Made by a program: the position numbers and the translations under genes. From Streptomyces smyrnaeus (GTDB lineage Bacteria; Actinomycetota; Actinomycetes; Streptomycetales; Streptomycetaceae): 64,000 nt of DNA. Under the pieces are notes generated by a model. It ran no database searches, was not told the DNA's origin, and saw nothing but the letters and a program-made list of their open reading frames with translations. The stretch lies in the NCBI RefSeq assembly GCF_017676345.1, contig NZ_JAFFZM010000019.1, positions 62,001-126,000 on the forward strand, read 5' to 3'. Positions 17,801-25,112 of this stretch are shown here, one piece after another (within the stretch, counting starts at the first letter, position 1; each line of letters starts with the position of its first letter).

Positions 17801-18098
17801 TCTGCTGGAGCGTGATCTGGTCGGCGTGCTGGGGGAGCAGCCGCTTGAGCGCCGCCCGCGCGGCGTCGGTGGCGGGCGCCTTCGCCCCGGAGGTGGTCGG
17901 TGCTTCCTGGAGTCCGCCCGTTCGGTCCGCTGCCATGGCGGGGAGATACCCGTTGCCCAGCGCGAGACCCGCGCCGAGTGCCCCTGTTGTGCCCAGCACG
18001 GCGCGTCTGTTGAGGGGGGAGCGCGCGGGGGGAACCGGGCGCGGATCGGACTGATCGGATTTGTCGTATCTTTCACGCTCGCTGATCGGCTCGTGCAT
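14889..18098 (-). CDS. Secreted alpha-N-acetylglucosaminidase (GH89, NAGLU family)
   Basis: 1069 residues. A Tat signal has the twin Arg in LNRRAVLGTTGALGAGLAL (about 28-46). NAGLU hallmarks follow: TVANRFALNDTHDGYTAPYADWGHWERF, HGFNEVLVTAGQEAVYHRML, WWLLQNMAEYGGPIS and WVILGWQENPRRDLLDGL. The family removes terminal alpha-linked GlcNAc, with two catalytic Glu. Human NAGLU has about 740 residues; the extra 300 C-terminal residues look like a NEW3-like Ig domain followed by a jelly-roll/lectin domain with VVSQENSGPWARAGIVVRN. A good GGAGG site precedes the ATG. It lies between a response regulator and a sensor kinase on one strand. Confidence 0.92.
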   Translation of the reverse strand: MHEPISERERYDKSDQSDPRPVPPARSPLNRRAVLGTTGALGAGLALGNGYLPAMAADRTGGLQEAPTTSGAKAPATDAARAALKRLLPQHADQITLQQISGPERFKVTGRAGRIRVAGTGPVALLTGVHWYLKYSCDAHISWAGSQLELPKTLPAPRKQHAQRATVANRFALNDTHDGYTAPYADWGHWERFLDVLALHGFNEVLVTAGQEAVYHRMLRDFGYSDQEARSWIPAPTHQPWWLLQNMAEYGGPISTELLNRRTALGKRIVGRMRELGMKPVLPGYFGTVPADFAKRNKGGRTVPQGKWSGLARPPWLDPRTAVFRKVAASFYKHQRELFGEVDHFKMDLLHEGGDPGDVPVPEAARAVEKALHTARPGATWVILGWQENPRRDLLDGLAAKDKMLIVDGLSDLDRVTDREKDWGGVPYAFGTIPNFGGRTTMGAKTHMWTERFTAWRDKRGSKLAGTCYMPEATHRDAAALELFSELAWRQQAVDRGTWFDGWAKIRYGAADAKAKKAMTALRETAYRISSKDGRPHDSVFAARPSLTARSGAYYATHTPAFDLPAFDAAFDALLGVDARLRGTDAYRYDLTDTGRQVLANRSWSLIPQLQAAYKKKDVATFKKLAALWLKLMELADDMSGGHRAFLLGPWLAAARGSAASAPERAQLERTARVLVTTWADRPTADGGRLANYANRDWQGLIRDFHLPQWKAFLDDLQDALEQRRAPKKFDWYAEEEPWTKQRNDYPTRPAADPYTTATRVRDVLVKAPYQGSLKVSAEPRAVAPGKASTVRADFRNENGLCPTGAVDLALRGLDGARAQDPTSHRAVSPGGMATVRWQYTTADRPLAEPLEPLEYTVEVENGPEGQERVTIGQDGRIYRAGPLPDGVRTATTNEAVFGHLDGRWAIDGAGADLWKATAEFGTVYRARALADGGTVTVKVVSQENSGPWARAGIVVRNDLSAPGSAGFVNLALTPGNGVVLSYDSNGDGTLDTYRAVSGVKAPVLLRLSRAGASYKGELSTDDGNSWRTVSTVETPGASGKQDTGLFMSATNGGSGDRALVEFADWRTG

Positions 18099-18116
18099 GG
18101 GGGTGCCTCCAGGTGA

Positions 18117-18168
18117 CGGATGTCCTGTCGGATGTCCTGCCGTAGGTGGCCCGTATGGGGCCCGTATG
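18117..18168 (-). promoter_or_regulatory. Two pairs of direct repeats before the GH89 gene
   Basis: On the plus strand CGGATGTCCTG occurs twice at 12-bp spacing (18117 and 18129), and GGCCCGTATG occurs twice at 11-bp spacing (18148 and 18159). Both pairs lie on one helical face or nearly so, 20-70 bp before the GH89 start codon. They look like tandem binding half-sites for a regulator, possibly the NarL protein encoded just upstream (inference). Confidence 0.5.
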
Positions 18169-18208
18169 TGACCAAAGACACGTACGGGGAGGCACGGTAA
18201 CGAAGCGG

Positions 18209-18856
18209 TCAGCCTCGGTCGAGGTAGGCGAGCACGGCGAGTACCCGCCTGTTGTCGTCGTCCGAGGGCGGCAGCCCGAGCTTTCCGAAGATGTTGGAGG
18301 TGTGCTTGGCCACGGCCCGCTCGGTGACGAACAGCTGCGCCGCGATGGCCGCGTTCGACCTGCCCTGCGCCATCAGCTCCATGACCTCCTTCTCCCGGGA
18401 GGTCAGACCGGCCATCGGCTCGTCCTGCGCGCGGCGCGTCAACAACTGCTGGATGACCTGCGGGTCCATCGCCGTACCCCCGGCGGACACCCGGCGTACG
18501 GCGTCCACGAACTGGTCCGCGTCGAAGACCCGGTCCTTGAGGAGGTAGCCCACCCCGCCGTTCCCGTCCGCCAGCAGCTCACGTGCGTACAACTGCTCGA
18601 CGTGCTGCGAGAGCACCAGCACCGGCAGCCCCGGCCGCTTGCGGCGGGCCTCCAGCGCGCACTGCAGGCCCTCGTCGGTGAACGAGGGCGGCAGCCGTAC
18701 GTCCACCACCGCCACGTCCGGCTCCAGCTCCTGCAGCGCCCGGCTCAGCTCCGGTCCGTTGTCGACCGCGGCGGCGATCTCGAAGTCGAAGGCCTCCAGC
18801 ATCCGTACGAGCCCGTCCCGGAGCAGGAAAAGATCCTCGGCGATCACGACACGCAC
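18209..18856 (-). CDS. NarL/FixJ-family response regulator
   Basis: 215 residues from the GTG at 18856, chosen for the GGAG site 8 nt upstream and the conserved start MRVVIAEDLFLLRDGL. The receiver Asp lies in VAVVDVRLPP and the Lys in GYLLKDRV. The LuxR-type helix-turn-helix reads LTSREKEVMELMAQGRSNAAIA then VTERAVAKHTSNIFGKLGL. It is upstream of the GH89 and kinase genes on the same strand, so the kinase at 13713-14858 is its likely partner. Confidence 0.92.
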   Translation of the reverse strand: MRVVIAEDLFLLRDGLVRMLEAFDFEIAAAVDNGPELSRALQELEPDVAVVDVRLPPSFTDEGLQCALEARRKRPGLPVLVLSQHVEQLYARELLADGNGGVGYLLKDRVFDADQFVDAVRRVSAGGTAMDPQVIQQLLTRRAQDEPMAGLTSREKEVMELMAQGRSNAAIAAQLFVTERAVAKHTSNIFGKLGLPPSDDDNRRVLAVLAYLDRG

Positions 18857-18923
18857 GGAAAACTCCAAAATCGCAGCGGGTTGAGCCGGATGGCGGCAGG
18901 GCGCCATGAATCTATCGGTGAAT

Positions 18924-19787
18924 CTACCGGCCCGCGCCCTCGTCCAGGGCGGTGACGATCGCGTCGGGGCCACCCTCTCCCCGACCCCGGCCCGTCGGCG
19001 CCCCCACGCGGGCGAGCCCGAGCCCGTCCAGATAGTCGCGGACATGGACGAGACGGCCGTCGCGCACCCGCAGCACCAGCAGCCCAGCGAGGCGGAACGG
19101 ACGGCCCCCGGCCTCCAGCGTCCCGGCCACCGTGTGCTCGGCGGTCAGCACCTGTGGGTCCGTGCTCCGGTGCACCACGACGTCGCGGATCTCCGTCACC
19201 CGGGCCCCGCCGCCGTCCCACAGTGCGCGGTGGCCCGCACGGATCTCCTCCCGCCCGGTGAAGCGGCCCGGCAGCCCCGGAACGGCGAACGGGAACTCGT
19301 GCACCCCGTCGACGGCGTACAGGCCGGCCAGCGCGTCGGCGTCCGACTCCAGCATCGCCCGGTGGTAGCGGACGAGGAGCTCGTGCGGGTCCGGCGGGTG
19401 CGCCCGGCCCTGGATGAGATCCCATCGGTTGCCGTACGGATCCCGGAAGACGGCGACCGTTCCGTACGGCTCCTTGCGGGGGACCTCCTCGAAGTGGACG
19501 CCTGCCGCGGTGAGACGGGCGTGCTCGGCGGCGAAGTCCAGGGTCCGCAGGAAGAACCCCACCCGTCCGCCTGTCTGGTCCCCGACCCGGCCCCGCTGGG
19601 CCGGGTTCGCGGCGCGGGCCAGCAGCAGGCCGGTACCGCCCGGCGCGGGCGGCTCCACCACGACCCACCGCTTGTGCGCGTCGAGACGGGTGTCCTCGCG
19701 TACGGCGAAGCCGAGGACGTCGACGTAGAACGCCAGGGCGTCGTCGTACTCCTCCACCAGGAGCGTGACCAGGTCGATCCGGTTCAT
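18924..19787 (-). CDS. Glyoxalase/VOC and SnoaL-like fusion protein
   Basis: 287 residues from the ATG at 19787. Residues 1-125 form a VOC fold (MNRIDLVTLLVEEYDDALAFYVDVLGFAV to YGTVAVFRDPYGNRWDLIQ). Residues 135-265 form a SnoaL/NTF2-like cone (ELLVRYHRAMLESDADALAGLYAVDGVHEFPF to LVLRVRDGRLVHVRDYLD). The two domains often act in small-molecule detoxification or polyketide chemistry, but no substrate can be assigned. It has its own unit: a strong hairpin separates it from the protease gene. Confidence 0.85.
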   Translation of the reverse strand: MNRIDLVTLLVEEYDDALAFYVDVLGFAVREDTRLDAHKRWVVVEPPAPGGTGLLLARAANPAQRGRVGDQTGGRVGFFLRTLDFAAEHARLTAAGVHFEEVPRKEPYGTVAVFRDPYGNRWDLIQGRAHPPDPHELLVRYHRAMLESDADALAGLYAVDGVHEFPFAVPGLPGRFTGREEIRAGHRALWDGGGARVTEIRDVVVHRSTDPQVLTAEHTVAGTLEAGGRPFRLAGLLVLRVRDGRLVHVRDYLDGLGLARVGAPTGRGRGEGGPDAIVTALDEGAGR

Positions 19788-19822
19788 TCCGGGTGTCCTT
19801 TCCGAACGTTTCTCCCTGGGGA

Positions 19823-19860
19823 GGGGCTCCCCGTCCGGCCCGGCGGGCACGGGGAGCCCC
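19823..19860 (-). terminator. Terminator after the S1 protease gene
   Basis: GGGGCTCCCCGT and ACGGGGAGCCCC form a perfect 12-bp stem with a 14-nt loop, 23 bp past the protease stop on the same strand and before the VOC gene. Confidence 0.75.
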
Positions 19861-19882
19861 TTGGCGCGGCAGGTGCGGCGGA

Positions 19883-20791
19883 TCAGCCGATGACGTCGCG
19901 TATCCAGTCGCGGTGCTCCGCGACGCTGGGGTAGATGTCGGGCGTGGTGCCGCAGTCCCCCACGGCCCGACTGGTGAGACCGGACAGCTGCCAGCGGCCG
20001 TTCACCTTCGTCAGTGCGGGAGCCCCCGAGTCGCCGCCGCAGGTACCGGCGTTGCCGTCCGGGTTGCCGGTGCAGAAGTCTCCCTCCCGGATGCCCCAGG
20101 CGTCCCCGTCCGCCTCGCCGGAGGCGCACTCGGGGGTGTCGGGAGCCAGCACCGGCAGCTCGACCTCGCGGTGCATGACGGGCAGCTGCGAGGGGTCGTT
20201 GCCCGTCGCCTTGGTGTAGCCCCACCCCGTCGCCTTGACGGTCTCACCGGCGGCTGGAGTGCGGGACGCCAGCGGCGCGGGCTTCTTGGAGACCGTGGAG
20301 GACAGCTTGATGAGCGCCAGGTCGTGGGCGCTCCCCTCGTCCTCGTACGCCTGGTAGCCCGGATGGACGACGAACTCGTCGACCTGGGCCACCTCGCCGC
20401 CTCGGGTGCGGTCCAGTGAGCCGACCCGTACGTGGTACGGCTTCGGGTCGTTCACCCCGGCCGCGGTGGTGACGCAGTGCGCCGCCGTCAGCACCCAGTC
20501 GGCCGCGACGAGGGTGCCGCCGCAGTAGTGGCCGTCGGGGTCGTCGCCGCGCTGCTTTTGCAGGGAGACGATGAACGAGTAGTTCTCGGTGGACTCCTCA
20601 CCGCCGATGATCTTCGTCTGGTGTCCCGAGTCCCCGGCCGTGCCCGACTGCGGAGCCGCGTACGCGACCGTGCCCGCCGCGGCGAGACCCAGGGAGAGGG
20701 CCGAGACGCACGCCGCGCGCGCGGCCCTTGTGGTGCTCCGTACCGTGCGGCGTGCGAGGTTGCTTCCGAGGTTGTCCTGGCTGGTCTTGAT
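19883..20791 (-). CDS. Secreted chymotrypsin-fold (S1) serine protease with no ATG/GTG/TTG start
   Basis: 302 residues if counted from an ATC codon at 20791. A signal peptide (Arg-rich, then ACVSALSLGLAAAGTVAYAAP) and a pro-like segment precede the mature start IIGGEES. The catalytic triad is His in LTAAHC, Asp in DLALIKL and Ser in GDSGAP. The residue at the trypsin 189 position is Gly, so trypsin-type Arg/Lys preference is not expected. No ATG, GTG or TTG exists in frame before the GTG inside DWVLTAAHC, which is too late. A good AGGA site sits 7 nt before the ATC. The start is either non-standard, mutated or a sequence error. Confidence 0.8.
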   Translation of the reverse strand: MKTSQDNLGSNLARRTVRSTTRAARAACVSALSLGLAAAGTVAYAAPQSGTAGDSGHQTKIIGGEESTENYSFIVSLQKQRGDDPDGHYCGGTLVAADWVLTAAHCVTTAAGVNDPKPYHVRVGSLDRTRGGEVAQVDEFVVHPGYQAYEDEGSAHDLALIKLSSTVSKKPAPLASRTPAAGETVKATGWGYTKATGNDPSQLPVMHREVELPVLAPDTPECASGEADGDAWGIREGDFCTGNPDGNAGTCGGDSGAPALTKVNGRWQLSGLTSRAVGDCGTTPDIYPSVAEHRDWIRDVIG

Positions 20792-21451
20792 GAGCCTGTC
20801 CTTTCTCTTCCGTCCCCGGCGCCAGGGCAGGCGCCGGGGCCTTGCTCTGTCGGGCGGCGGCCGGCGACGCTCTCCTCAGCCACCCCGGCGCGGCCGGACG
20901 GCGCACCGGGCTCCGCTTCGATGCCTTGGCACCGATGAACTGAGCCGGGGTGGCCTGAGCCGGAGTGACCTGGGCTTGGATGACCTTCGCCTCGGTGGTC
21001 TGCGCTTCGGTGGCTGCGCTTCGTTCGGCGGAGCCCCGCCGACGCCCTCCGCTGCGGCATCGGCCACCTCACCAGATGACACACGTATCCCCCCCGTGAC
21101 CTGCGACGCGCCCATCCCATCTTCTCAACTCCCTTGTGTCCACGGCTTTTCGGGGATACCGGGAGGGGCGCGAGACCGGGGCGACCGGGGCTACCGGGGA
21201 GACCGGCGAGACGGGGGAAGACAGGGAAGGAGACGTGGGCGGGCCCGCCGACCCGCGGGTGCGCTCGGGCAGCGGTCGGGATAAGGTGCGGCGACCGGCA
21301 ACGGATGTTCGAGCGACGCGGTGACACAGGGAGGTGAGACGCATTTCCGCTCCGGCAGACAACGCGCTCTCGCCTCGCGGCGTGCGGCCCCGCACCAGGT
21401 AGCGGAGGCCGGCGCAGGCGACGGGAGCGTTCCAGCACTGGAAGGGCTTCC
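20792..21451. other. 660-bp gap with a hairpin and short repeats, no credible gene
   Basis: A perfect 10-bp GC-only hairpin lies at 20814-20839, just upstream of the protease ribosome-binding site. Farther on are a stretch of imperfect leucine-codon-like repeats (about 20940-21010) and a 9-bp tandem repeat. Small ORFs here lack a ribosome-binding site or normal codon use. The protease and methyltransferase promoters must lie in this gap. Confidence 0.5.
21172..21216 (+). repeat. 9-bp tandem repeat, about five copies
   Basis: GAGACCGGG, GCGACCGGG, GCTACCGGG, GAGACCGGC and GAGACGGGG follow each other without a gap. If translated in one frame they would give Gly-x-Thr triplets, but no supported gene covers them. 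Confidence 0.7.
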
Positions 21452-22297
21452 ATGCACCACCCCACCCACTCCACCACCCCTGCCTCTCACTCCTCCCGCC
21501 CCTCTGACCCCTCCCGTCCCTTCTCTCCCGACGACCTGGTCGAACAGCTCCGCGCGGCGGGCTGCGTCTTCGCCGAGGACGAGGCCCGGCTGCTGTGCGA
21601 GACGGCGGGCGGACCGGCCCAGCTGTGGGAGATGACCGCCCGGCGCGTCGCCGGGCACCCCCTCGAACACGTACTGGGCTGGGCGCAGTTCGCGGGCCTG
21701 CGGATCGCCGTCGACCCCGGCGTCTTCGTGCCCCGCCGACGTACCGAGTTCCTGGTACGGTGCGCAGCCGCGTCGGCTCCGGCCGAGGGGACCTTGGTCC
21801 TCGTCGACCTGTGCTGCGGTACGGGCGCGGTCGGCGCTGCCCTGCTCGCCGCCCTGGGAGGGCGCGGCGAACTCCATGCGGCGGACCTCGACCCGGCCGC
21901 CGTACGGTGCGCCAGACGCAACCTCGCCGACAACGGCGGCCATGTCCACGAGGGCGATCTGTTCACGGCGCTGCCCGACCGGTTGCGGGGCCGGATCGAC
22001 GTGCTGACGGCCAACGTGCCCTACGTCCCCACCGCGGACATACCGCTCCTTCCGCCCGAGGCACGCGAGCACGAGCCGCGGCCCGCGCTCGACGGCGGGC
22101 CCGACGGCCTGGCCCTGCTGCGCCGCGTCGCCGCCGAAGCGGCAGGCTGGCTCGCCCCCGGCGGCGTCCTGCTGACGGAGACCAGCTCCCACCAGGCCGA
22201 ACCCGCCGCCGGCATCCTGTCGGCCGCGGGCTTCGCCGTCACCGTGACCACCGATCCCGAGCTGTGGGCCACCACCCTGACCGCCCGGCGCCCCTGA
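21452..22297 (+). CDS. PrmC/HemK-related protein-(glutamine-N5) methyltransferase, unknown substrate
   Basis: 281 residues. The N-terminal helical domain ends near GHPLEHVLGWAQFAGLRIAVDPGVFVPRRRTEFLV, the PrmC family bridge. SAM binding is seen in LVDLCCGTGAVGAALL. The catalytic tetrapeptide is NVPY instead of the NPPY of PrmC and HemK, as in the actinobacterial PrmC-related subfamily. The target protein is unknown; release factors are modified by the true PrmC encoded elsewhere. The start ATG follows a GGAAGG site. The MerR gene follows 41 bp later. Confidence 0.87.
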   Translation: MHHPTHSTTPASHSSRPSDPSRPFSPDDLVEQLRAAGCVFAEDEARLLCETAGGPAQLWEMTARRVAGHPLEHVLGWAQFAGLRIAVDPGVFVPRRRTEFLVRCAAASAPAEGTLVLVDLCCGTGAVGAALLAALGGRGELHAADLDPAAVRCARRNLADNGGHVHEGDLFTALPDRLRGRIDVLTANVPYVPTADIPLLPPEAREHEPRPALDGGPDGLALLRRVAAEAAGWLAPGGVLLTETSSHQAEPAAGILSAAGFAVTVTTDPELWATTLTARRP

Positions 22298-22338
22298 GGC
22301 GCGGGAAGCACGCGGGCCGCAGCGGCGTTGGGGCGAGC

Positions 22339-22770
22339 ATGTTGATCGGTGAGCTGGCGCAGCGTACGGGTGCGAGCCGACGCTCGCTCCGTTACTACGA
22401 ACAGCAGGGACTGCTCGTGTCCAGGCGGACGGCCAAAGGGTGGCGCGCGTACGACGAGAGCGCCGTCAACCGGGTCCGCAACGTCAGGGAACTGCTCGCG
22501 GCGGGCCTCGGTACCGAGGACATCGTCCAGGTGGCGCCCTGCCTGGACATGAAGACCGAGGAGTTCATGGCCTGCCAGGACAGCCCCGCGGAGACCCTGG
22601 CGATGTACGAGCGACGGCTGGCCGCGGTCGAGGAGAAGGCGGCCGAGCTGGACCGGTACCGCTCCCGGCTGGTCGCCCGCATCGCCCGGCTCCGTGCCGC
22701 CGATCCGGCCACCTCGCTGGACGAGGTCCTGCGCCGCGCGGAGGAGTCGGAGGCGGGCCGGGGCCGCTGA
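22339..22770 (+). CDS. MerR-family regulator
   Basis: 143 residues. The winged helix-turn-helix reads IGELAQRTGASRRSLRYYEQQGLL, with the wing GWRAYDESAVNRV. A long dimerisation helix follows (AMYERRLAAVEEKAAELDRYRSRL). The short C-terminus contains CLDMKTEEFMACQD, so Cys or Met ligands are possible, but there is no clear metal motif. The next gene, an MFS exporter, has a promoter with the 20-bp spacer and central dyad that MerR proteins twist. Control of that exporter is a strong inference. Confidence 0.92.
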   Translation: MLIGELAQRTGASRRSLRYYEQQGLLVSRRTAKGWRAYDESAVNRVRNVRELLAAGLGTEDIVQVAPCLDMKTEEFMACQDSPAETLAMYERRLAAVEEKAAELDRYRSRLVARIARLRAADPATSLDEVLRRAEESEAGRGR

Positions 22771-22802
22771 GCCCCGGCCCGCCCGCCGGCGGCGCCGCGC
22801 AC

Positions 22803-22834
22803 TTGCAGGTGACACCGGTGTCACTACCTACCGT
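22803..22834 (+). promoter_or_regulatory. MerR-type long-spacer promoter with 16-bp palindrome
   Basis: The -35 TTGCAG (22803-22808) and -10 TACCGT (22829-22834) are 20 bp apart. The spacer starts with the perfect palindrome GTGACACCGGTGTCAC (22809-22824). Normal spacing is 17 bp; 19-20 bp with a dyad is the defining mark of MerR-activated promoters. The -10 ends 7 nt before the exporter ATG, so the mRNA is probably leaderless. Confidence 0.85.
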
Positions 22835-22841
22835 GCGCCGC

Positions 22842-24077
22842 ATGAGTACCGCACACAGTTCCGCGAGCAGCCGGCTGCCCGGCTGGCTCTTCGTCCTCTT
22901 CCTCACCCTGCTGGCCACCGCCACCGACGAGTTCATCATCGCGGGCGTCCTGCCGCAGGTCGCCGACGATCTGAGTGTCAGCGTCCCGGCGGCGGGTCAG
23001 TTGGTGACCGTCTTCGCCGTCGTCTACGCGCTCGGCGCTCCGACGCTCGCCGTGGTGTGCGCCCGCCTTCCCCGCCGTACGGTGACGGCCGCCGGGCTGG
23101 CGCTCTTCGTCGTCGCGAACGTCGCGGCGGCCCTCGCGCCGGGCTACTGGTGGCTGATGGCGGCCCGGGTGGTCGCGGCGCTGTGCGCGGCGGTCGTCAC
23201 CGCGGCGGCGTTCGCCACCGCCGCCGCCGGAGCGCCTCGGGGCGCACAGGGCCGCTACCTCGGTGTCGTCACCGCGGGGATGACCGCGGCCCTGTTCACC
23301 GGGGTGCCCGTCGGCTCCTGGCTCGGCGGCGCGTTCGGCTGGCGGGCCACCTTCTGGCTGATCGCCGCCGTCGGCGCCGTCGCCGCGCTGGGCGTGGCGG
23401 CCACCGCACCGGCCGTGCCGGGCGAGGAGCCGGCACCGCTGCGCCGCCGCCTCGCCCCACTGCGGGAGCCGGCCGTGCTGCGCATGGTGGCGGTGACGTT
23501 CCTGGCGGCGAGCGGTGGGCTGATGTTCTACACCTACTTGGGCGCCTACACGGCCGAGGTCGCCTCCGGCTCCTGGGGGCTGCTGTCCTTCCTGCTCTTC
23601 CTCGTCGGCGCGGCCGGGCTCGCCGGGGCGCTGCTGGCGGGCCGCGCCACGGACGCCTGGGGGCCGGACCGGGGACTGCGGCTGGTGCTCGGCGGGCACA
23701 CGCTGACGCTGGCGGTGGCGACGGTGCTGGTCTTCAGCGGTGCGGGCGGCCCGGTGGTGCTGGCCGTCGTCGTCGGCTGCTGGGCGGTCTTCGCCTGGGG
23801 GCTCAACCCGCCGGTGCAGGCCGGTGTGCTGGCGGCGGCCGGGCCGGAGGCGGGGATGACGGCTCTGGCGCTGAACATCTCGGGCCTCTACCTGGGCACC
23901 GGTGTGGCCGGGGCGCTGGGCGGCGCCGTCATCGGCGCGGCCGGTGTCCGGTACGTGCCGGCGGTGGCGACGGCGCTGCTGCTGTGCTCGTTCGCCCTCG
24001 CCTCGCTGCCCGTCCGCGCCCGGGGCGGCCTCACCGGGCCGGCAACTGCCGCTGTGCCGAGTGCAGCACCGAAGTGA
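22842..24077 (+). CDS. MFS drug exporter (DHA1-like, 12 helices)
   Basis: 411 residues, about 12 membrane helices. The opening FLTLLATATDEFIIAGVLPQVADDLSVSVPAAGQLVTV and the helix-4 region are typical of the DHA1 group that includes chloramphenicol and arabinose-type exporters. The MerR gene upstream and its long-spacer promoter suggest induction by a toxic small molecule that is then pumped out. The 3' end overlaps the convergent oxidoreductase gene by 47 bp. Confidence 0.9.
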   Translation: MSTAHSSASSRLPGWLFVLFLTLLATATDEFIIAGVLPQVADDLSVSVPAAGQLVTVFAVVYALGAPTLAVVCARLPRRTVTAAGLALFVVANVAAALAPGYWWLMAARVVAALCAAVVTAAAFATAAAGAPRGAQGRYLGVVTAGMTAALFTGVPVGSWLGGAFGWRATFWLIAAVGAVAALGVAATAPAVPGEEPAPLRRRLAPLREPAVLRMVAVTFLAASGGLMFYTYLGAYTAEVASGSWGLLSFLLFLVGAAGLAGALLAGRATDAWGPDRGLRLVLGGHTLTLAVATVLVFSGAGGPVVLAVVVGCWAVFAWGLNPPVQAGVLAAAGPEAGMTALALNISGLYLGTGVAGALGGAVIGAAGVRYVPAVATALLLCSFALASLPVRARGGLTGPATAAVPSAAPK

Positions 24078-24915
24078 CCGTCTCCGCGAAGCGTGCCCCG
24101 CACAGGTGTTCCTCACCGGTGCGGGCCGCCGTCAGCAGGGCGTCGACCGCGCGGGCGAAGGAGGCGGCGGGTGCCTCGTCGCGCAGCGGCAGCTCGGCGA
24201 CGCCTTGGGCGCCCCGCACCTCCGCGGTGACCCCCGCGGCGGCGGGCGGCACCGAGTGGGTCAGCGTGCAGGTGCTGGAGGCCCCCGAGGTGTGCCGCAG
24301 CGCGAGGTGCACGGTGTCTCCGAAGCCGCCGGGCGCGGCCGTCACCTCCTCGACGGGGCCGAGCAGCGGCAGCAGTACCGACAGCGCGTGCGGACCCACA
24401 TCCCACAGGGCGCCCTTCTCACGCCGCCAGGGGGAGGCGGTGTACGGGGAGTCGGCGCCGCCGAAGACGGGGGAGAGCCAGTCGGCGCGCCCGATCCGCC
24501 AGTCGTCGACCGCGGCCTGCTCGCGCAGCCAGTCGCCGGTCGAGACGCAGAAGTGCAGCGTGAAGAAGACCACGCAGCCGACCCCGGCCCGCTCGACCGC
24601 TTCGGCGACGCCACGGGCGGCGTCGGGCGTGGTGGCGACGGGCTTGTCGAGCAGCAGATGGCAGCCGGCGTCGGCCGCGCGGACGGCGAGCGGTGCCTGT
24701 ACGTCAGGGGGGAGCGCGACGGCGACCGCGTCGCAGGCGGCGAGGAGCGTGTCGAGGTCGGCGTACGGCCGGGTTCCCAGCCGGGCGGCGAGCGCTCCGG
24801 TGGGTTCGGGGCGCCGCCCCCACACCCCGACCAGCTCCACCTCGTCGTGGGCGGCCAGCGCGGGTCCGTGAGTGCGCTCCGCCCAGGGCCCTGTCCCCAG
24901 CAGTCCGAACTTCAT
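24031..24915 (-). CDS. Gfo/Idh/MocA-family oxidoreductase
   Basis: 294 residues from the ATG at 24915. The Rossmann start is MKFGLLGTGPWAERTHGPALAAH. LLLDKPVATTPDAARGV holds the conserved EKP-like Lys (here DKP). WDVGPHALSVLLPLLG is the C-terminal domain motif with the catalytic-type His. The family oxidises or reduces sugars, inositols and their relatives with NAD(P). The substrate is unknown. Its 3' end lies inside the last 47 bp of the exporter gene on the other strand. Confidence 0.88.
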   Translation of the reverse strand: MKFGLLGTGPWAERTHGPALAAHDEVELVGVWGRRPEPTGALAARLGTRPYADLDTLLAACDAVAVALPPDVQAPLAVRAADAGCHLLLDKPVATTPDAARGVAEAVERAGVGCVVFFTLHFCVSTGDWLREQAAVDDWRIGRADWLSPVFGGADSPYTASPWRREKGALWDVGPHALSVLLPLLGPVEEVTAAPGGFGDTVHLALRHTSGASSTCTLTHSVPPAAAGVTAEVRGAQGVAELPLRDEAPAASFARAVDALLTAARTGEEHLCGARFAETVTSVLHSAQRQLPAR

Positions 24916-25112
24916 ACCGAGCAGCGTACGAGGTCCCGCCCGGCCGTCCCGGAGCGCCCGGGGCACCCCGGGGCGGCGACGGCATGGCCCGGATTGCCCC
25001 ATCGGTGCCGAATATCGCCGGGCAGGCGCCCTTGTTCGGTGCGTCCCGTAGCCAGCGGCGCGACCGGGGCGCAATCTTGGCGCCGGTCAGGTGCGAGCGA
25101 GGGAGACGGGCG

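Noticed and set aside
21136..21324. Collagen-like Gly-x-Thr ORF
   Set aside because: It arises from a 9-bp repeat; there is no ribosome-binding site and the rest has poor coding character.
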